Assembly (NCBI GenBank): GCA_947359465.1
Contig: OX375873.1
Location: forward strand, 60,297,573-60,361,572
Source: Metellina segmentata
Lineage: Eukaryota > Arthropoda > Arachnida > Araneae > Tetragnathidae
DNA length: 64,000 bases
Direction of reading: 5' to 3'
Positions 21,528-33,140 of this stretch are shown in pieces. Numbering within the stretch: position 1 is the stretch's first letter; each line of letters begins with the position of its first letter. The position numbers and the translations under genes were made by a program. The notes beneath the pieces are model-generated. The model searched no databases, was not told where the DNA came from, and worked only from the letters and a program-made list of their open reading frames with translations.

Positions 21528-24299
21528 TTAACATATTTACGCATCCCATCGGTGTATCTGAAGTAAAAGAAAGCTAAAAGGTTTGTTGGTTGATATCGCA
21601 TGGTGCGAGATAAGGTCTATACGAAGACATAGAGGTTGTTCAAAATTAATTTTTCAATTTTTTGTTATAGTATTGAAGATTTTTTGGCTATTGACAATGA
21701 TAAAATGTAGAGACTGATGACGTGAAGAGGCTGGTTATTTTTTACATTCGGTACACAACTTGGTACCATCCACGAAGATAATATGCTTTAGATACATTTA
21801 ATCCTTCTCGAAATGTTGATATATAAAAGCATGTCGCCCATTAATTTAAAATTATATATTTGCTTTTTACTATTCTAGGGGTCTTAAACACTCATAGAAC
21901 TCTCTTCCCCCGCAAGTGTTTCCACAAATTAAAAAATGATATATTTGTTATTTTTTCGGGGTCTTGAGGATTAAACCCCCAGATCTCCTGTGGTTGTGCT
22001 TATAGGTTTGTCACTCTTCAGTAATTTTTTGCTGCACGAACTGGCTCCTCAAGGTGGGTTGGTATTTTTTATGGTGCAAGTGCCAGTTTTGGCACACCGA
22101 CAACGTCAAGTAATAGATATACAAACAAACACAAAGTTTTAATGAAACATAAGAGCTGGTCCTTCAAAATCAAACATACTCACGTACGGAACGACACCTG
22201 CACAAATCCGACTTAGTGTCTTATACAATGATTTTTATAAAAGCAAACTTTGTATGATGAATAGATGGAAACTCAAAAACACTTGCAATTTTTTTCAATT
22301 ATTCGGTTATTTTTCTGAAGTTAATGTTACATAGATGTACTAAATGAACCCTTATTCCGTTAGCCGTTTTGTTTCTTAGCTCGTTGAAACGATTGACGTA
22401 ATATGACGAAAGCTTCACATACACACACACACAATGTTTCCCATACTATGGTCGTGCAATATATCTTAACGGGACAGCTGTCTTTCGAAACAAACTTTTG
22501 CAGTTGTTATTAGTTAGGTATGGAATTTGCTGACTGATTGTGTACGACAAAAATGCCGAAATTTAAAGTTTGGTCAAAAAATATTGTCGTTTGGAAGATG
22601 CATAAAGCGTCGTCAAAATGTTTTATAAATTAGCGAAAATTGACAGTTCTTCTAGACATTGATTTTAAATGCGTTGTCAAAATTTTAATTACCACAATAG
22701 TTTGTATGCGTATGAATCAACTTAACTACAATTGGTAAATGTATAGCTCAGTTGTGAAACAAAAAAAAAATTTGTACGAAAACACACTTAAAAATTGGAG
22801 AGTCCTTAATTTTCCTTAAATTTTCATCCTTAAATTGTCTACTAAATCATCTCCAATATATTTTATGTTCTTTAGATAACTCAGTCAAAAAAATTATCGT
22901 AAGTAAAATTACTTTTGCTATTCACAGAATTTTATATCAATTACTTTTTTTAAAGTTTTTCGGCTAAAATAAAAAAAAAATCTATTGATTTTGGTGGCTT
23001 TGAAAGTTTTATGTCCCTTTAACGTAAAGAAAATAATTTTGGACCACACCGCAACAAGTGCGAGGTTTAGCAATTCGGTACCTTTTCCAGTAAACAAATA
23101 CGAATCAATCAGTAAAGAAAGGCTGGTGTTTCCACATAAATCACTTTTCAACACCCGTGATTGAGACTTCATGACATTAGATGCCGAACAACCACAACAT
23201 TTTCTTGGGAATTAAGCTATAGATGCCTAATACTTTTTAGACCAATATTAAAACCTCATTTTCGAAAAATTTGCAAATTGATCTGCTTTTTAATTCTTTT
23301 TCCTTTTGTAAACTTACTACTGGACTGGAAATGAGCCACTTCCAATCATGGGCAATCCTACTATAGAATGTAATATGGCGTTATAAGTTAGTGTTTATTT
23401 AAATTATTTCAAAATTATTTTAAAAGAGCTCAAAGATAGATCAAATCATACCAAAAGAAAAGAACAATAATATTTTGAATGAAAAATTATTCAACAATAC
23501 CGGGTCTTTCAAATTGGTTTTACATGAATTTTGTTGATTGGTTCACCTGGTGCTATGAAAAAAATATAGTGTGCTAATTTTCCATACAAAATTAACTCGA
23601 GAGTTCAAGTTGATAAAAAATGTTCTCCCCAAAGATCATACATAACCCGTAAAAAAAAAGCATACACAAAAAAAAATATTTTCACTACCATCCCCATTTG
23701 TTCTATTTCACCCTCAACTCAAGATTTCAATTAATTCAATCCTATGGATTCCCAAATAATGGCACACTTCATTTCAAAAATACCTCAACCCTGTATTTAG
23801 ACTCACAAAACGCATGAGAATATACCAAATTATAGAAAGAATAAACACGTCATTCCGTTCTCGTATTTAGAAATCCAGAACCCAGAACTGACGATGATAG
23901 ATGACTTATTTTTCCAGGCCGAGTGCTCCTGACAAGCCGATTGTAATATTCATTGTAATCATGTCAGTGTACATGGCACTAGTTCAGAAGAATCTGCGGT
24001 TGTTGTTTTTGGTCTCCGCCGTTCTTTCAACAGGAATTCTTGATCATGGGATTTTGCTTTGGGCAGCGTTTGTCTGTATTAAATGATTTCTATGGATTTG
24101 AACCGTGAGGATATCCGCGTGGAATAAATTTCCAAGGGGTAGGAGCCGGCAAAAAAAAATGGAGGGAATGACTAGTGAACCTCGCAGGAGATGAAAAGAA
24201 CAAAATAATGATAGTAAATAAAAAGAAAAAGAAAGGAGAATTCTGAACGCCCACTTATACATACATACGCCCGTCAAAACCAGATGTGGAAAAGGGGAA
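21528..24299. other. No gene or named repeat recognised
   Basis: About 2.8 kb with only short domainless frames (22918-23172, 23901-24086, 24044-24277), the last two overlapping on opposite strands. A CA tract lies at 22421-22432. Confidence 0.4.
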
Positions 24300-24850
24300 A
24301 AAACAAATTCACGCGGAAATCTTGAGAACTGTGACCTTAGCAGACTATAAATTGCACCAGCGATGGAACAGAAAAGTTGGGAAGAGAAAAAGTTTTAAAA
24401 TGAGGTTTGCGCGAGAGAGGCTCAAAAACTTGTGCAGTTCCTATCTGCAATAAAAATCAGGGAGAAAGTGCTTTCTTATTTCTTGTTTATCTGAGCTGAA
24501 TCTTCGGAGTTTTTCCCCTATTCTTCGAGGAGATCATCGGATTTCCCTAATACCAGCGCTCGCAGGGACTTTTAAAGAGAAATAGTTTAACCAACGCGTT
24601 ATCGACGCCGGCTATTAAATTTATTTCTGGCAAAACTTCGGAGAGCGCGATAACGTGTAATTTGACCAGAGGGAAGGGGAGCCCTGGAAGCGGCAAAATT
24701 GAAAGATTGCATTCCGTGAGCCGAGACCGATGCCACACTCAGTTGGGGAACATTTTATTTCCCGTCTCAAATAAGGAAAAAAAGAGGAAGAAATACGAAA
24801 AATCCTACGTGGCATTTTCAAGTGTGTTTTTTTTTAAAGTTTCCTTGGAA
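24300..24850. other. Candidate conserved non-coding block
   Basis: Higher GC than the surroundings, no repeat signature, no sustained frame in one direction, and homeodomain-like cores embedded in mixed sequence (for example CCGGCTATTAAATTTATTTC). Resembles regulatory DNA in style only; conservation is untested. Confidence 0.2.
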
Positions 24851-24984
24851 TAAACACATTTATGCACAGAGTAACTGCCATCTACTTTCGAACGCTGATA
24901 TTTTTTACAATGGTATACACTTTCGAAACTAGATTTTACATATAGAACTGTCGATTTAGAGGACGCACTATGTGTGTCGTTTAG

Positions 24985-25318
24985 GTAATAATAATTTGGT
25001 AATTTTTAATTAACGTCGTACTGGAGCAACACAACGACTAACGACGGTCAGGGATCAATCCCCTAAGGAAAAGATCCTAGGACAGCACCACGTAATTTTG
25101 AACCACGGTCAGATAACGAGGTCACACCTGAGTTGGTCCGCCACTGTCCAAACTTCCACACCAACCCAACGTGAGGACTTTTGGCCACGACAGATTTAAG
25201 GTCCACCAGCAGCCTCTACACCATGCGCTTACAAACATCCATTCACTGACCCTGATTCGAACCAGGAACCTTCCGGTCTAGAGAATAACACCTTAACCAT
25301 CAGACCGGTTGATCGGCT
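24985..25318 (-). mobile_element. Full-length tRNA-derived SINE (334 bp)
   Basis: On the minus strand it begins in a tRNA-like head with A-box-like TGATGGTTAAGGTG and B box GGTTCGAATC, followed by the body (AAATCTGTCGTGGCCAAAAG; CCGTGGTTCAAAATTACGTG) and tail (GTGTTGCTCCAGTACGACGT, TTAATTAAAAATTACC). The flanks share GTTTAG (24979-24984, 25319-25324), a short possible target duplication. Best-preserved promoter of the SINE copies here. Confidence 0.9.
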
Positions 25319-25324
25319 GTTTAG

Positions 25325-26269
25325 AACGGAACAGTGCCTTTTTTTACCGTATTTCCCGGCCATCCCGTCTTTTCATAAAAATATCGACTTTCTGTCCCGT
25401 TTTTAACAAAAACTACAATATGCTTTAACATTGATTAATCTTTAAACATTTTGTCAGTACATATTATTGCTCTTGGGGGTGTACGAGCATCACAACCCCG
25501 TGGTTTCAAGCGATCTTTCCTCCATTTCATTTTTACCCTCGTGTTGCCAATCTGGTTTTAGCTTTCCCTTCGTCCCTTGTTGTGTCGTGTGTCTTGCGTT
25601 TGGCGCAACTTTTCCAATTAAGACCCTCGAGCTATAAGACCCGAAAACAAAAGACCCTTATCTATTATCGTAGCTCAATATCTTCTCATGGAGGGACCAG
25701 TAACTTGCATAATCACGGAGTGCCACTGCCTATCGATATCTGCAGGGACGTATTCAGAAAATAAAATATAAAAATACGTGTTGGCAACACTTGCGCGTCT
25801 CAGACACAGCGTCTGTTCAGCTGCAGCGATAGTTTTGTTTTGCCTGAACGCAAACCGGTGTCTTTGTTATTCAATGCCGGTGGTTTAAATTTTGTATTTT
25901 TGTTTAAAGTCTCATTTTTTAAAGCTTCATGTCTATCCCTGGAATGTTAAAGAGGCGAAACTGCTGTTTTAATGACAATCTCTAGAAATAATTTATCGTC
26001 TTTCCTTTCTTGAATATTATCTAACACCAGTCACGTTTTTACCACCTTAATGTGTCGTTTTTGTTTCCAAGAAAATATGATCAACCTATAGATGGTTTAT
26101 TTTTCGAATACAATTCTTTCTATAGCCGGCTGTTCGGATGCGTGTGCCACATAAGTCTACCTGAAACATTTATTACCATCATGTCATTGTACATGAGTAT
26201 GAATCCTAGGTTTAATGCTGCGTTTTTCAGTGTTGTACCGACATAAAAAAAAAAAAAAAATTTTTTTTT
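25325..26269. other. No gene demonstrated
   Basis: About 25440-25900 is richer in GC and has a frame at 25582-25764 but no domain. The frame 26052-26246 is also unrecognised. LTR or promoter DNA is possible, without support. Confidence 0.3.
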
Positions 26270-26310
26270 TGTTACACTTAAAATTTCCAGCTTGCTTAGT
26301 CTACCTAGAA

Positions 26311-26383
26311 GGTAATGGTAATTTTAGTTAACGTCGTACTAGAGCAACACAACGGGCTATTGACGACGGTCCGGGATCAGTCC
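26311..26383 (-). mobile_element. 5'-truncated SINE with 16-bp target duplication
   Basis: Only the SINE 3' end remains: TTTTAGTTAACGTCGTACTA and GACGACGGTCCGGGATCAGT. CTTAGTCTACCTAGAA occurs exactly at 26295-26310 and again at 26384-26399. The target belongs to the local tandem array. Confidence 0.9.
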
Positions 26384-26402
26384 CTTAGTCTACCTAGAAA
26401 TA

Positions 26403-26922
26403 CACTACCTTACACTAATGGACAGGACGTCAGCGGATTTTCATAAAATCCGACTACTTGTTTGGTGGTGTTTTTCGTGGCATGACCTGGAACTGTTGCA
26501 TGTTTTTCCTGGTAAATTGAACGCGAACGCCTACATGAACATTTTGGACAATCAGGTTCTTCCTACACTATGGCAATTTTATGGAATGGACGAATGTTAC
26601 TACCAGGACGACAACGTTCCATGTCATGTTGCAGATTATGTCAAGCAGTGGTATCAATATATGGATGTAAAACGCATTCCCTGTCCTGTTCATAGTCTCG
26701 GCCTAAACCCCATAGAACATTTATGGGACGAGTTAGAGCGACGCTTACGGACCACGGAACCACGTCCGAAATCTACTACTGAATTGGAGGCATTCTTGCA
26801 GCAGGAACAGAAGGGTTGCTAGTGTAATTGCAGCACGTGGGGGACTAACCTTCTATTAAAGCATGTATTCTTTCCCTTATACATTCACATCTTACTGTCC
26901 GGTCCATTACTGTAGGGAAATG
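26403..26922 (+). mobile_element. Tc1-like internally deleted element, copy 1
   Basis: Starts CACTACCTTACACTAATGGA after TA (26401-26402). The right end is eroded: GGTCCATTACTGTAGGG is present but the outermost bases read AAATG rather than TAGTG. It shares its internal structure with 29639-30208, including the junction just downstream of GCGGATTT.CATAAAAT. Confidence 0.8.
26418..26822 (+). pseudogene. Tc1-like transposase, C-terminal catalytic remnant
   Basis: 134-residue frame. It carries the second and third catalytic residues of a DD34E transposase: QDDNVPCH (the D before N) and, 34 residues later, the E of NPIEHLWDELERRL. The preceding NANAYMNILDNQVLPTLWQF segment is typical. The first catalytic aspartate and DNA-binding domain are absent, and the usual SPDLNP motif is altered to SLGLNP. 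Inactive; may still serve as internal sequence of a MITE mobilised in trans. Confidence 0.9.
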
Positions 26923-27240
26923 AACTTAAAATTTGCATCGTGTTTGGTCTACCTAGAAATACTTAAAATTTGCAGCATATGTTTAATCTACCTAGAAATA
27001 CTTAAAATTTGCAGCATATGTTTAATCTACCTGAATTACGTCCATGAAGTCTCTAAAGCATCTGAATTTTAAACTGGTTTGTTATATGACAAAAAAAAGT
27101 GCAGCTTACTAAGTCTATTTAGAAATACGTTCCTTAAGTCACTAAAGCCTGTAATTTCCAGCTAATTTGTTCCTAAAAAAACATTTTGCAGCTTACTCAG
27201 TCCATCTAGAAATAAGTCCATTGAGTCACTGAAACCCCTA

Positions 27241-28159
27241 ATCTCTGACAAACATAAAGAAGCGTGAGGCTTCTTTTGAGAATCCTATGATCTAACGTAA
27301 AAGATACGACCATTTCTTGGTATATGACTACAAAAAAATATTTTTGTTCAATCGAAATTCATAATTCTTAGCTGCAATTTCTTATTCTTTCAGTGTCCTT
27401 GCTGTTAGTTACTTGTCATGCGTTCGCGATAAGGAACAAAATACCGAAAGTTAGAGTCACATATCACTTTTAATTTTCATTCTCAGACACAGTTCGTGGG
27501 TGTGCGGGGAATGAAAACTAAAAGCATAAATCCGGGTTGTAAAACCGAGCTTGACAAGTTTTTCTTACTCAAAGGTAAGATTTTCGCAAAGATAAGAGAC
27601 ACTACTGATATTTAGGAATGGCCTCAAGCTAGAAATAATTTCTACTCTTGTTTAAAAAGGAACGTATACGCCGTTTCCTCTAAAAAATATATAGTTTCCA
27701 AGAAACTGAAATTTGCATTTGTATCTATATTGCGCACGTGATTGCATTTTCTGAATTCTTCATTAAAGTACGTAGCACATAAATCACAGTTATTTATTTA
27801 TTGTCGAATTGCAACAATATAAAATCGACCGTTAGCTAAGTGTTTCTTTCGCTAATTTTGCCTCTTGATATAAACAAGCATGATCTGAACCAGGAGTTGC
27901 ATAATATGGCTAGGACTGCATGGAAAAGCTTTCACATTAATGGTTTTGATTGATTATTTAAAGGATTATTTTTCAATTATGTATTCATTGTCAAATTCAT
28001 TCATCAAAATTATGTATTCATTCATCAAAAAGTATATTGCATGGCATTTTTTTTGTGTCTAGAAGAAAAATACCGATTATTCTTCCCTTGGAGAATATTC
28101 TCTCAAAATTTATTATTGATAAATTTGCATCTCTAGTTTCAAAAATGCATAATTTTCTG
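27241..28159. other. No gene recognised
   Basis: AT-rich, with a small local duplication of AATTATGTATTCATT around 27976-28026. Nothing else. Confidence 0.4.
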
Positions 28160-28204
28160 AGGTTATTGATTACATCGATATGAAATTGATGTAATCAATA
28201 ACCT
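28160..28204. repeat. Perfect 17-bp inverted repeat, 11-nt loop
   Basis: AGGTTATTGATTACATC (28160-28176) pairs exactly with 28188-28204. The flanks (AATTTTCTG / TTAATTTTGAG) do not extend the pairing. Could be a small fold-back element or a hairpin RNA; no supporting context. Confidence 0.85.
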
Positions 28205-29636
28205 TAATTTTGAGAAATTAAATTTCTTCTTTGAAATGAAGTATGGAGATTTCCTCCTGATTCACCTGTATGACTTTTTTAAACTACTATTTAAAAAAAA
28301 AATTAAGATGGAATTTACTTTGGCAGGACTTACTGTCATAGGAGAGAAAACATACCATCATTTCTTTCATGAAAAGGATCACCCCCATCATTTGGAATTT
28401 ATTTGAATTAAAAAAATAAATAATTATATCTCTTTCTCTAGTTTTCTTACTGAACAAGTACGAATGAAAAATAAATTCTTTGTGTACAAATTTGATTTAA
28501 TTTTGCCTGTATGCTATTATACTTGAAATCTTTAATATGTTGTAAAAAGTAAAATGTTCTTTTCTTACTTAATGTAAAGTATGTTATTTTGAATTCACGT
28601 CCTGCTTATGATCTATATGTGCTCCACTAACATATGTTGCCTAAATAAATGTTTTTTGTTTATTGTCGAATGGAAACAATGTATATTAAATTTATAAAAT
28701 CAGCCATTGTGGGATTCATTCGACAATTTCGTCGATTAGTATAAATATGCTTGATTTTATTTCTGGCCTGCTGCAGAATATTCTTCACTTACAAGAAAGA
28801 GCTCACCAATCTAATGAAATATTTCAGATTACAGAAGGCAATGAGAATCTACAAGATAGAAAACAGCGCAGAAAAGAGAGGAATATGAGAAAAATTTAGA
28901 GTTAGCGTCAAAAAATGACAAATCGCCTTTGAATAAGGAAAGGTGTGTAATGAAAGTAGGCATTCAGAATTTAATTGTGGTAACACGACTTAGGTGAGCT
29001 TTATGTCATGTATTTTATTCTAAATAAGAATTAACACCAGTAAGTAGAAAATTCTGTTACATACTTATTGGATAATTTTATTTCATTTAGACGTACGAAA
29101 TACATTTATAAATATGGATGCAATATAAATAGATGGAAGTAAGATTGATAAAATTAAATATAAGTAACTACACTAGCATCAATAGATACGAATAAAAACA
29201 ATTACGAAAGTTTAACGCAATGCTAGTTTAAAAATAGTTTCGTTCTATCTTTGAGAGAATCTTATTCAGGTGAATGAAGTAGAGATTCGTCATAGTTGTT
29301 CCAATTTCACTAAGCATAAATGGTTTAAATTGGAAGCATTCAAACGGTGTATTAAGAAAATAATTTAAAGGGTTGGCCGAGTTTTCTCTCCCTGTTCCCT
29401 ATTCCAATCGAATTCTTATGTTAAATGAGCATCACGTTTAATGAGTTTTTCGACATGTGTGTATGTATTCTATGTATTGTGAATCGCGAAACTTCAATCT
29501 ATCTAGATTCCGTATAATTAAGCTAGACTTAGCTTTTGCAAAATAGCTATTGTCCTGGTTGGGGTCAGGCAATATGCGCAAAAAAAAAAACGCGTAAGGT
29601 AAATAGCCATACTCTTAAGATTAAGGACTGTACAGA
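28205..29636. other. No gene recognised
   Basis: Strongly AT-rich, no long frame and no terminal repeats noticed. Confidence 0.4.
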
Positions 29637-29638
29637 TA

Positions 29639-30208
29639 CACTACCCTACAATAATGGACAGGACGCAAGCGGATTTGCATAAAATTTGCATACTTGTTTG
29701 AGGGTGTTTTCGTGGTATGGCCTGGGACTTTTAGATACTGTTCCTGGTCAATTGAACGCCGACGCCTACATGAACATCTTGTACAATCAGGTTCTTCCTA
29801 CACTCTGGCAATTTTATGGAATGGACGAATGTTACTACCAGGACGACAACGTTTCATGTCATGTTGCAGCATCTGTCAAGCAGTGGTATCTCACGATATG
29901 GGCGTGGAACGACTTCTCTAGACAGCTCAGAGTCCCGACCTAAACCCCATAGAACATTTGTGGGACGAGTTAGAGCGACGCTTACGGGTCAGGGAACCAC
30001 GTCCGAAATCTACAGCTGAGCTACCGACATTCTTGCGGCAGTAATGGACACAAATACCCATAACTGTGTATCAAAACCTTGTTGAAATTACGCCCAGAAG
30101 GGTTGCTAGTGTAATTGCAGCACGTGGATGACCATCTCCCTATTAAAGCATGAATTATTTCCCTTATTCCACCACATCTTGTTGCCCGGTCCATTATTGT
30201 AGGGTAGT
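29639..30208 (+). mobile_element. Tc1-like internally deleted element, copy 2 (570 bp)
   Basis: The ends CACTACCCTACAATAATGGA and its exact reverse complement at 30188-30208 form a 21-bp terminal inverted repeat (continuing one more C). The left flank is TA; the right flank is TG, a mutated TA duplication. Same deletion junction as copy 1. Confidence 0.95.
29693..30060 (+). pseudogene. Tc1-like transposase C-terminal remnant, frameshifted
   Basis: One frame (29686-29943) reads NADAYMNILYNQVLPTLWQF and QDDNVSCHVA; the ending (PNPIEHLWDELERRL equivalent, about 29938-29990) is in another frame after an indel near 29905. It ends with a CGGCAGTAATGG junction. Non-functional, and shares its N-terminal deletion with copy 1. 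Confidence 0.85.
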
Positions 30209-30299
30209 GTGAGGAAAAGGACTGTACACGTTAGATATATGAGTTGTAGAGTTGCCTGAATTCTGCACAATAGATAAGACCCTCCGAACATGTTTAACC

Positions 30300-30735
30300 T
30301 GATTGTAGACCAGAAATGGCCTTCTAAATATTTTTATGAAACCCGCAAATATCCGGTACGGGTTTATCATGCTCGCATATGAAACACGGCTCTTGGTTTA
30401 GGTTTACTAGACCCGCAGACCATATACAGACATTCGAATAGGCTTACCCGGACGCCAACCAAATCTAGCGCTCTTGATAGGTTTACCCTGTCCACAGACC
30501 AGAGACGACCCTCTGGACAGATTTACACAAACCGCAGACCAGATACGGCCAATGGATTAGGTTTAAACGACCCGTAGAGCTGATATGACGCTCTGGATAG
30601 GTTTTTTTGATGCGCTGATCATATACGACCCTCCGGACGGGTTTACCTGGCCGTTGACCAAATACGGCTCTCCTCATAGATTTATCCGGTCTTCAAGCTA
30701 GATATTTCCTCTGTCCAGGTTTGTCACGCCCGAGT
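30300..30735. repeat. Decayed ~40-bp minisatellite
   Basis: About ten units of the pattern GACCAGATACGACCCTCTGG, (A)TAGGTTTACCCGACCCGCA, heavily diverged. Clear in 30490-30730, where CAGACCAGA, CAGACCAGATACGG, GAGCTGATATGACG, GATCATATACGACC and GACCAAATACGG start successive units about 40 bp apart. The minus frame 30483-30677 is a by-product. Confidence 0.75.
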
Positions 30736-32126
30736 CAAGTTTTGTCGAAATAGTTACGTTCATGTACAACTGCTCATATCAGCTGGCCTGAATCTGGCAT
30801 CAATGGAATAGAGGTAGAATAAGAGGTAGTGTACTACTTCTATAAGACGAACTACATCGCATGAAAAACACAACTAACCAATCACCGAACTTGAAGGGCT
30901 AATTTACTTTATCCTCGAAGTTCCTTAAATGTAATTTCTCAAGTTGGCTTCTTTGTTATCCATATAATCTCTACACTAGTACGGTATTTTTGTATTTCAT
31001 ACATCAAATTACAAAAACTTCTAGAGGATTAGGATTCAATCTATTGGAATCTTCGAAGTACTATGTGAGAAGGATCCGAATACTTGATTTTCAGTAAAGA
31101 TTTGTTTTCCCCTCAAAACGTCACAAGATTTCCAAATAGTGTAATAGTATTCCTTTTCTCTAAAACATACCTAATGACTAAAATAACCACATCCATTGGG
31201 TGAACAAATCCATGGATATTTTCAACTATCGAAATATTTAATTTGTCTTTGGAATTATTCTAATGCTCTATTCCTTGGCAATGATTCCTTTTGTTAGATT
31301 ATATAGGCTCCCTATCCTTAGAATAGAATCTTTCAATAAGATTCTGTTTTATAAAGCCATTTTCTTAGAATAGAATCTTTTGGAAATATTCTATTAGACA
31401 AGAAAGCCAAAACTAGTTAGAATTCATGAAGGAAACACTCGAGGTTGCAAAACGAAATTATACGTCTGAACCCTAATAAGGTTAAAGCCTACCGCTTAGG
31501 AACATTTTAGACCACGCAAACGAAAGACCGCGGGCAACGTCACTTCATATTTTTTAAGAGTAAGAAGTTTAAAAAAAATTTAAAAATTATGTTGTCTTTT
31601 ATCCGTTTTTTCTAGAGGTTATATTATCTTGAACTTTTAAGAATAACGCACTCCTTAAAACAATCAGAAATTCTTTCTATCCTCTTGACTGCTTTCTTTC
31701 GTTTCGGGAAATCATTCCGTGGCTTATCACTATATTGCTCTCGACCCTTCAAATGTAAAATATTGTGATGGAAATTTCCTTAGCTACTGTAGAATTTATT
31801 TCAAACAAAATTATGTTCCAAAATAATGTGTCTTCCTTTAATTATGATATCAGAAATTTAAAAAAAAAAAACAGAAAATATTTCAAAGCAAAAAGAGAAA
31901 GGAATAACGCCATATTTACCGTGGATTAATGTCGACAACGGATGACACTACGATTCTAACCAAATACTTACTACTCACATATTGTTTTTTAATCTCGATT
32001 TCCAAAACGTTTTTTTCATTTATATTATTTTTGTCTAATGCTCTCGAGCTAGATAAACCGATTGCGATACATGGATTCGGGCCCGATGGTCGTAGTTAGG
32101 GAAGTTTAATTTACGTCACACTAAAG
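30736..32126. other. No gene recognised
   Basis: Contains a short 54-bp direct repeat (CTTAGAATAGAATCTTT at about 31317 and 31371). A sliver at 32107-32126 (TTTAATTTACGTCACACTAA) resembles a SINE 3' end truncated by the following hAT element. Confidence 0.4.
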
Positions 32127-32706
32127 CAGTGATGGTGAACCTTTTGAGCTCGGTGTGTGTTCGGCAACATAAAAACCGGAAAGATCCTAGCTTAACTGGG
32201 CTGCCGTGCCACTAAAAGAAATATCCATAATTTTGTGATATTTGCAGTCCTTGTAAAAAAAAAAGTTATATTTTTGAAATATTTTTCTATTGAAGAAAAG
32301 CAAAAACAAACAATTCTTTAGATTAGTCCGATATGCATTTGCTGAATCTTCAATTGAAAGTTGGCATTTTGTGGACTTCAAGCCCAAACAAGCGCTACTA
32401 ACTTCATCTGTCAGTTGGTTTCTTTCATTAATTTTAATATTATTTAACAATTAGAATAAAGTCTCGCCGAAGTATTTAGAGGGAAACATTGTAAGTAAAG
32501 GCATGGCTAGATTTTTCAGGGTGCTAAAAGTGTCTGGTAATCGGTTCCAAGTAGTTCAAATCTCCACTCTTCTTCATTCCCTAAACGATTTCTTTCCGCA
32601 TTCTGAAGTTTGAACCTCATGTCGACAAACACGAGAGACCAGATGCTGTCTTGAAATTCCAAATTGCATCTCGAAATCATCAAGTTGCATCCACTGGAAA
32701 CCATTT
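32127..32706 (-). mobile_element. hAT element remnant, one end present
   Basis: The left boundary CAGTGATGGTGAACCTTTTG followed by AGCTCGG is a typical hAT terminus. The other terminus is missing; homology stops at about 32706, where a TA-flanked end of another element begins. The interior encodes the C-terminus of a hAT transposase on the minus strand. Confidence 0.75.
32187..32704 (-). pseudogene. hAT transposase (ZBED5/GTF2IRD2-like) C-terminal remnant
   Basis: Two frames on the minus strand. The upstream one (32516-32704) reads MRFKLQNAERNRLGNEEEW; after a shift comes FSTLKNLAMPLLTMFPSKYF, then LLNNIKINERNQLTDEVSSA with CLGLKSTK. This run (..LLTMFGSxYxCExLFSxLNNIKxxxRNxLTDxxxxACL) is the C-terminal dimerisation region of hAT transposases related to ZBED5 and GTF2IRD2; the comparison is from memory of the family. 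A stop follows ETLF, so it is dead. Confidence 0.8.
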
Positions 32707-32707
32707 A

Positions 32708-32843
32708 CAGGTAACCCTCGTATAACACGGTACTTCTATAACACGGATTCTCTTTAACACGGTACCAAAATTGCGGCAACCCTCATATAACACACACACA
32801 CGTCTAGGTTCTCCATATTACACGATTTACAATAAAAATGTTA
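32708..32843 (+). mobile_element. Probable Tc1/mariner (pogo-like) element end
   Basis: After TA (32706-32707) comes CAGGTAACCCTCGTATAACA, with ATAACACGG repeated three times in the next 60 bp. Style of a pogo/Tigger-type terminus. No partner end was found; a Helitron begins at 32844. Confidence 0.4.
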
Positions 32844-33140
32844 TCTATACGTATAAATAAGCATGGAGTGTTTGTTTGTACATTCAATATTTTCGACCCA
32901 TTTCAAGTTTCTATCCGTTTTGGACCCTTCTGATGCCAAATCCGCCTCTTGCGCGTCTGTTCTGTCTGTCTGGTTCTGTCGTATCTGTATGGTCTGTCGT
33001 GTCTGTTTGGTCTGTCGTGTCTGTCTTGTCTGTTCTGTCTGTCTTGTCTGTTCTGTCTGTCTTGTCTGTCGGGTCTGTCTTGTTTGTTCGTCTGTCTTGT
33101 TTGTTCGTCTGTCTTGTCTGTTCGTTTCTGTCTATTCTGT
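32844..33140 (+). mobile_element. Helitron 5' end, diverged copy
   Basis: Begins TCTATACGTATAAATAAGCA after A and shares ATGGAGTGTTTGTTTGTACA, TTCAATATTTTCGACCCATT and CCGTTTTGGACCCTTCT with the two Helitrons at 60862 and 62496. Its TGTC microsatellite (about 32960-33135) has diverged, creating overlapping cysteine-rich frames that are not genes. The 3' end was not located. Confidence 0.8.

Larger units (their letters stand above)
26270..27240. repeat. Decayed tandem array hosting two insertions
   Basis: Copies of GTCTACCTAGAAATAC and CAGCTTACT recur before and after the embedded SINE and Tc1-like element. Two spacings are visible: 39 bp (TCTACCTAGAAATACTTAAA at 26948 and 26987, partial at 27026) and 87 bp (GCAGCTTACT at 27101 and 27188). 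The SINE and Tc1-like element are younger than the array. Confidence 0.65.

Noticed and set aside
24985..25318. tRNA gene with A and B boxes
   Set aside because: The tRNA-like part is the head of a dispersed SINE; no cloverleaf-complete tRNA was found. The same applies at 15359, 56623 and 58672.
23901..26246. Similar IVIFIVIMSVYM and TFITIMSLYM peptides at 23901-24086 and 26052-26246
   Set aside because: The resemblance is limited to a short hydrophobic stretch with no surrounding nucleotide homology.
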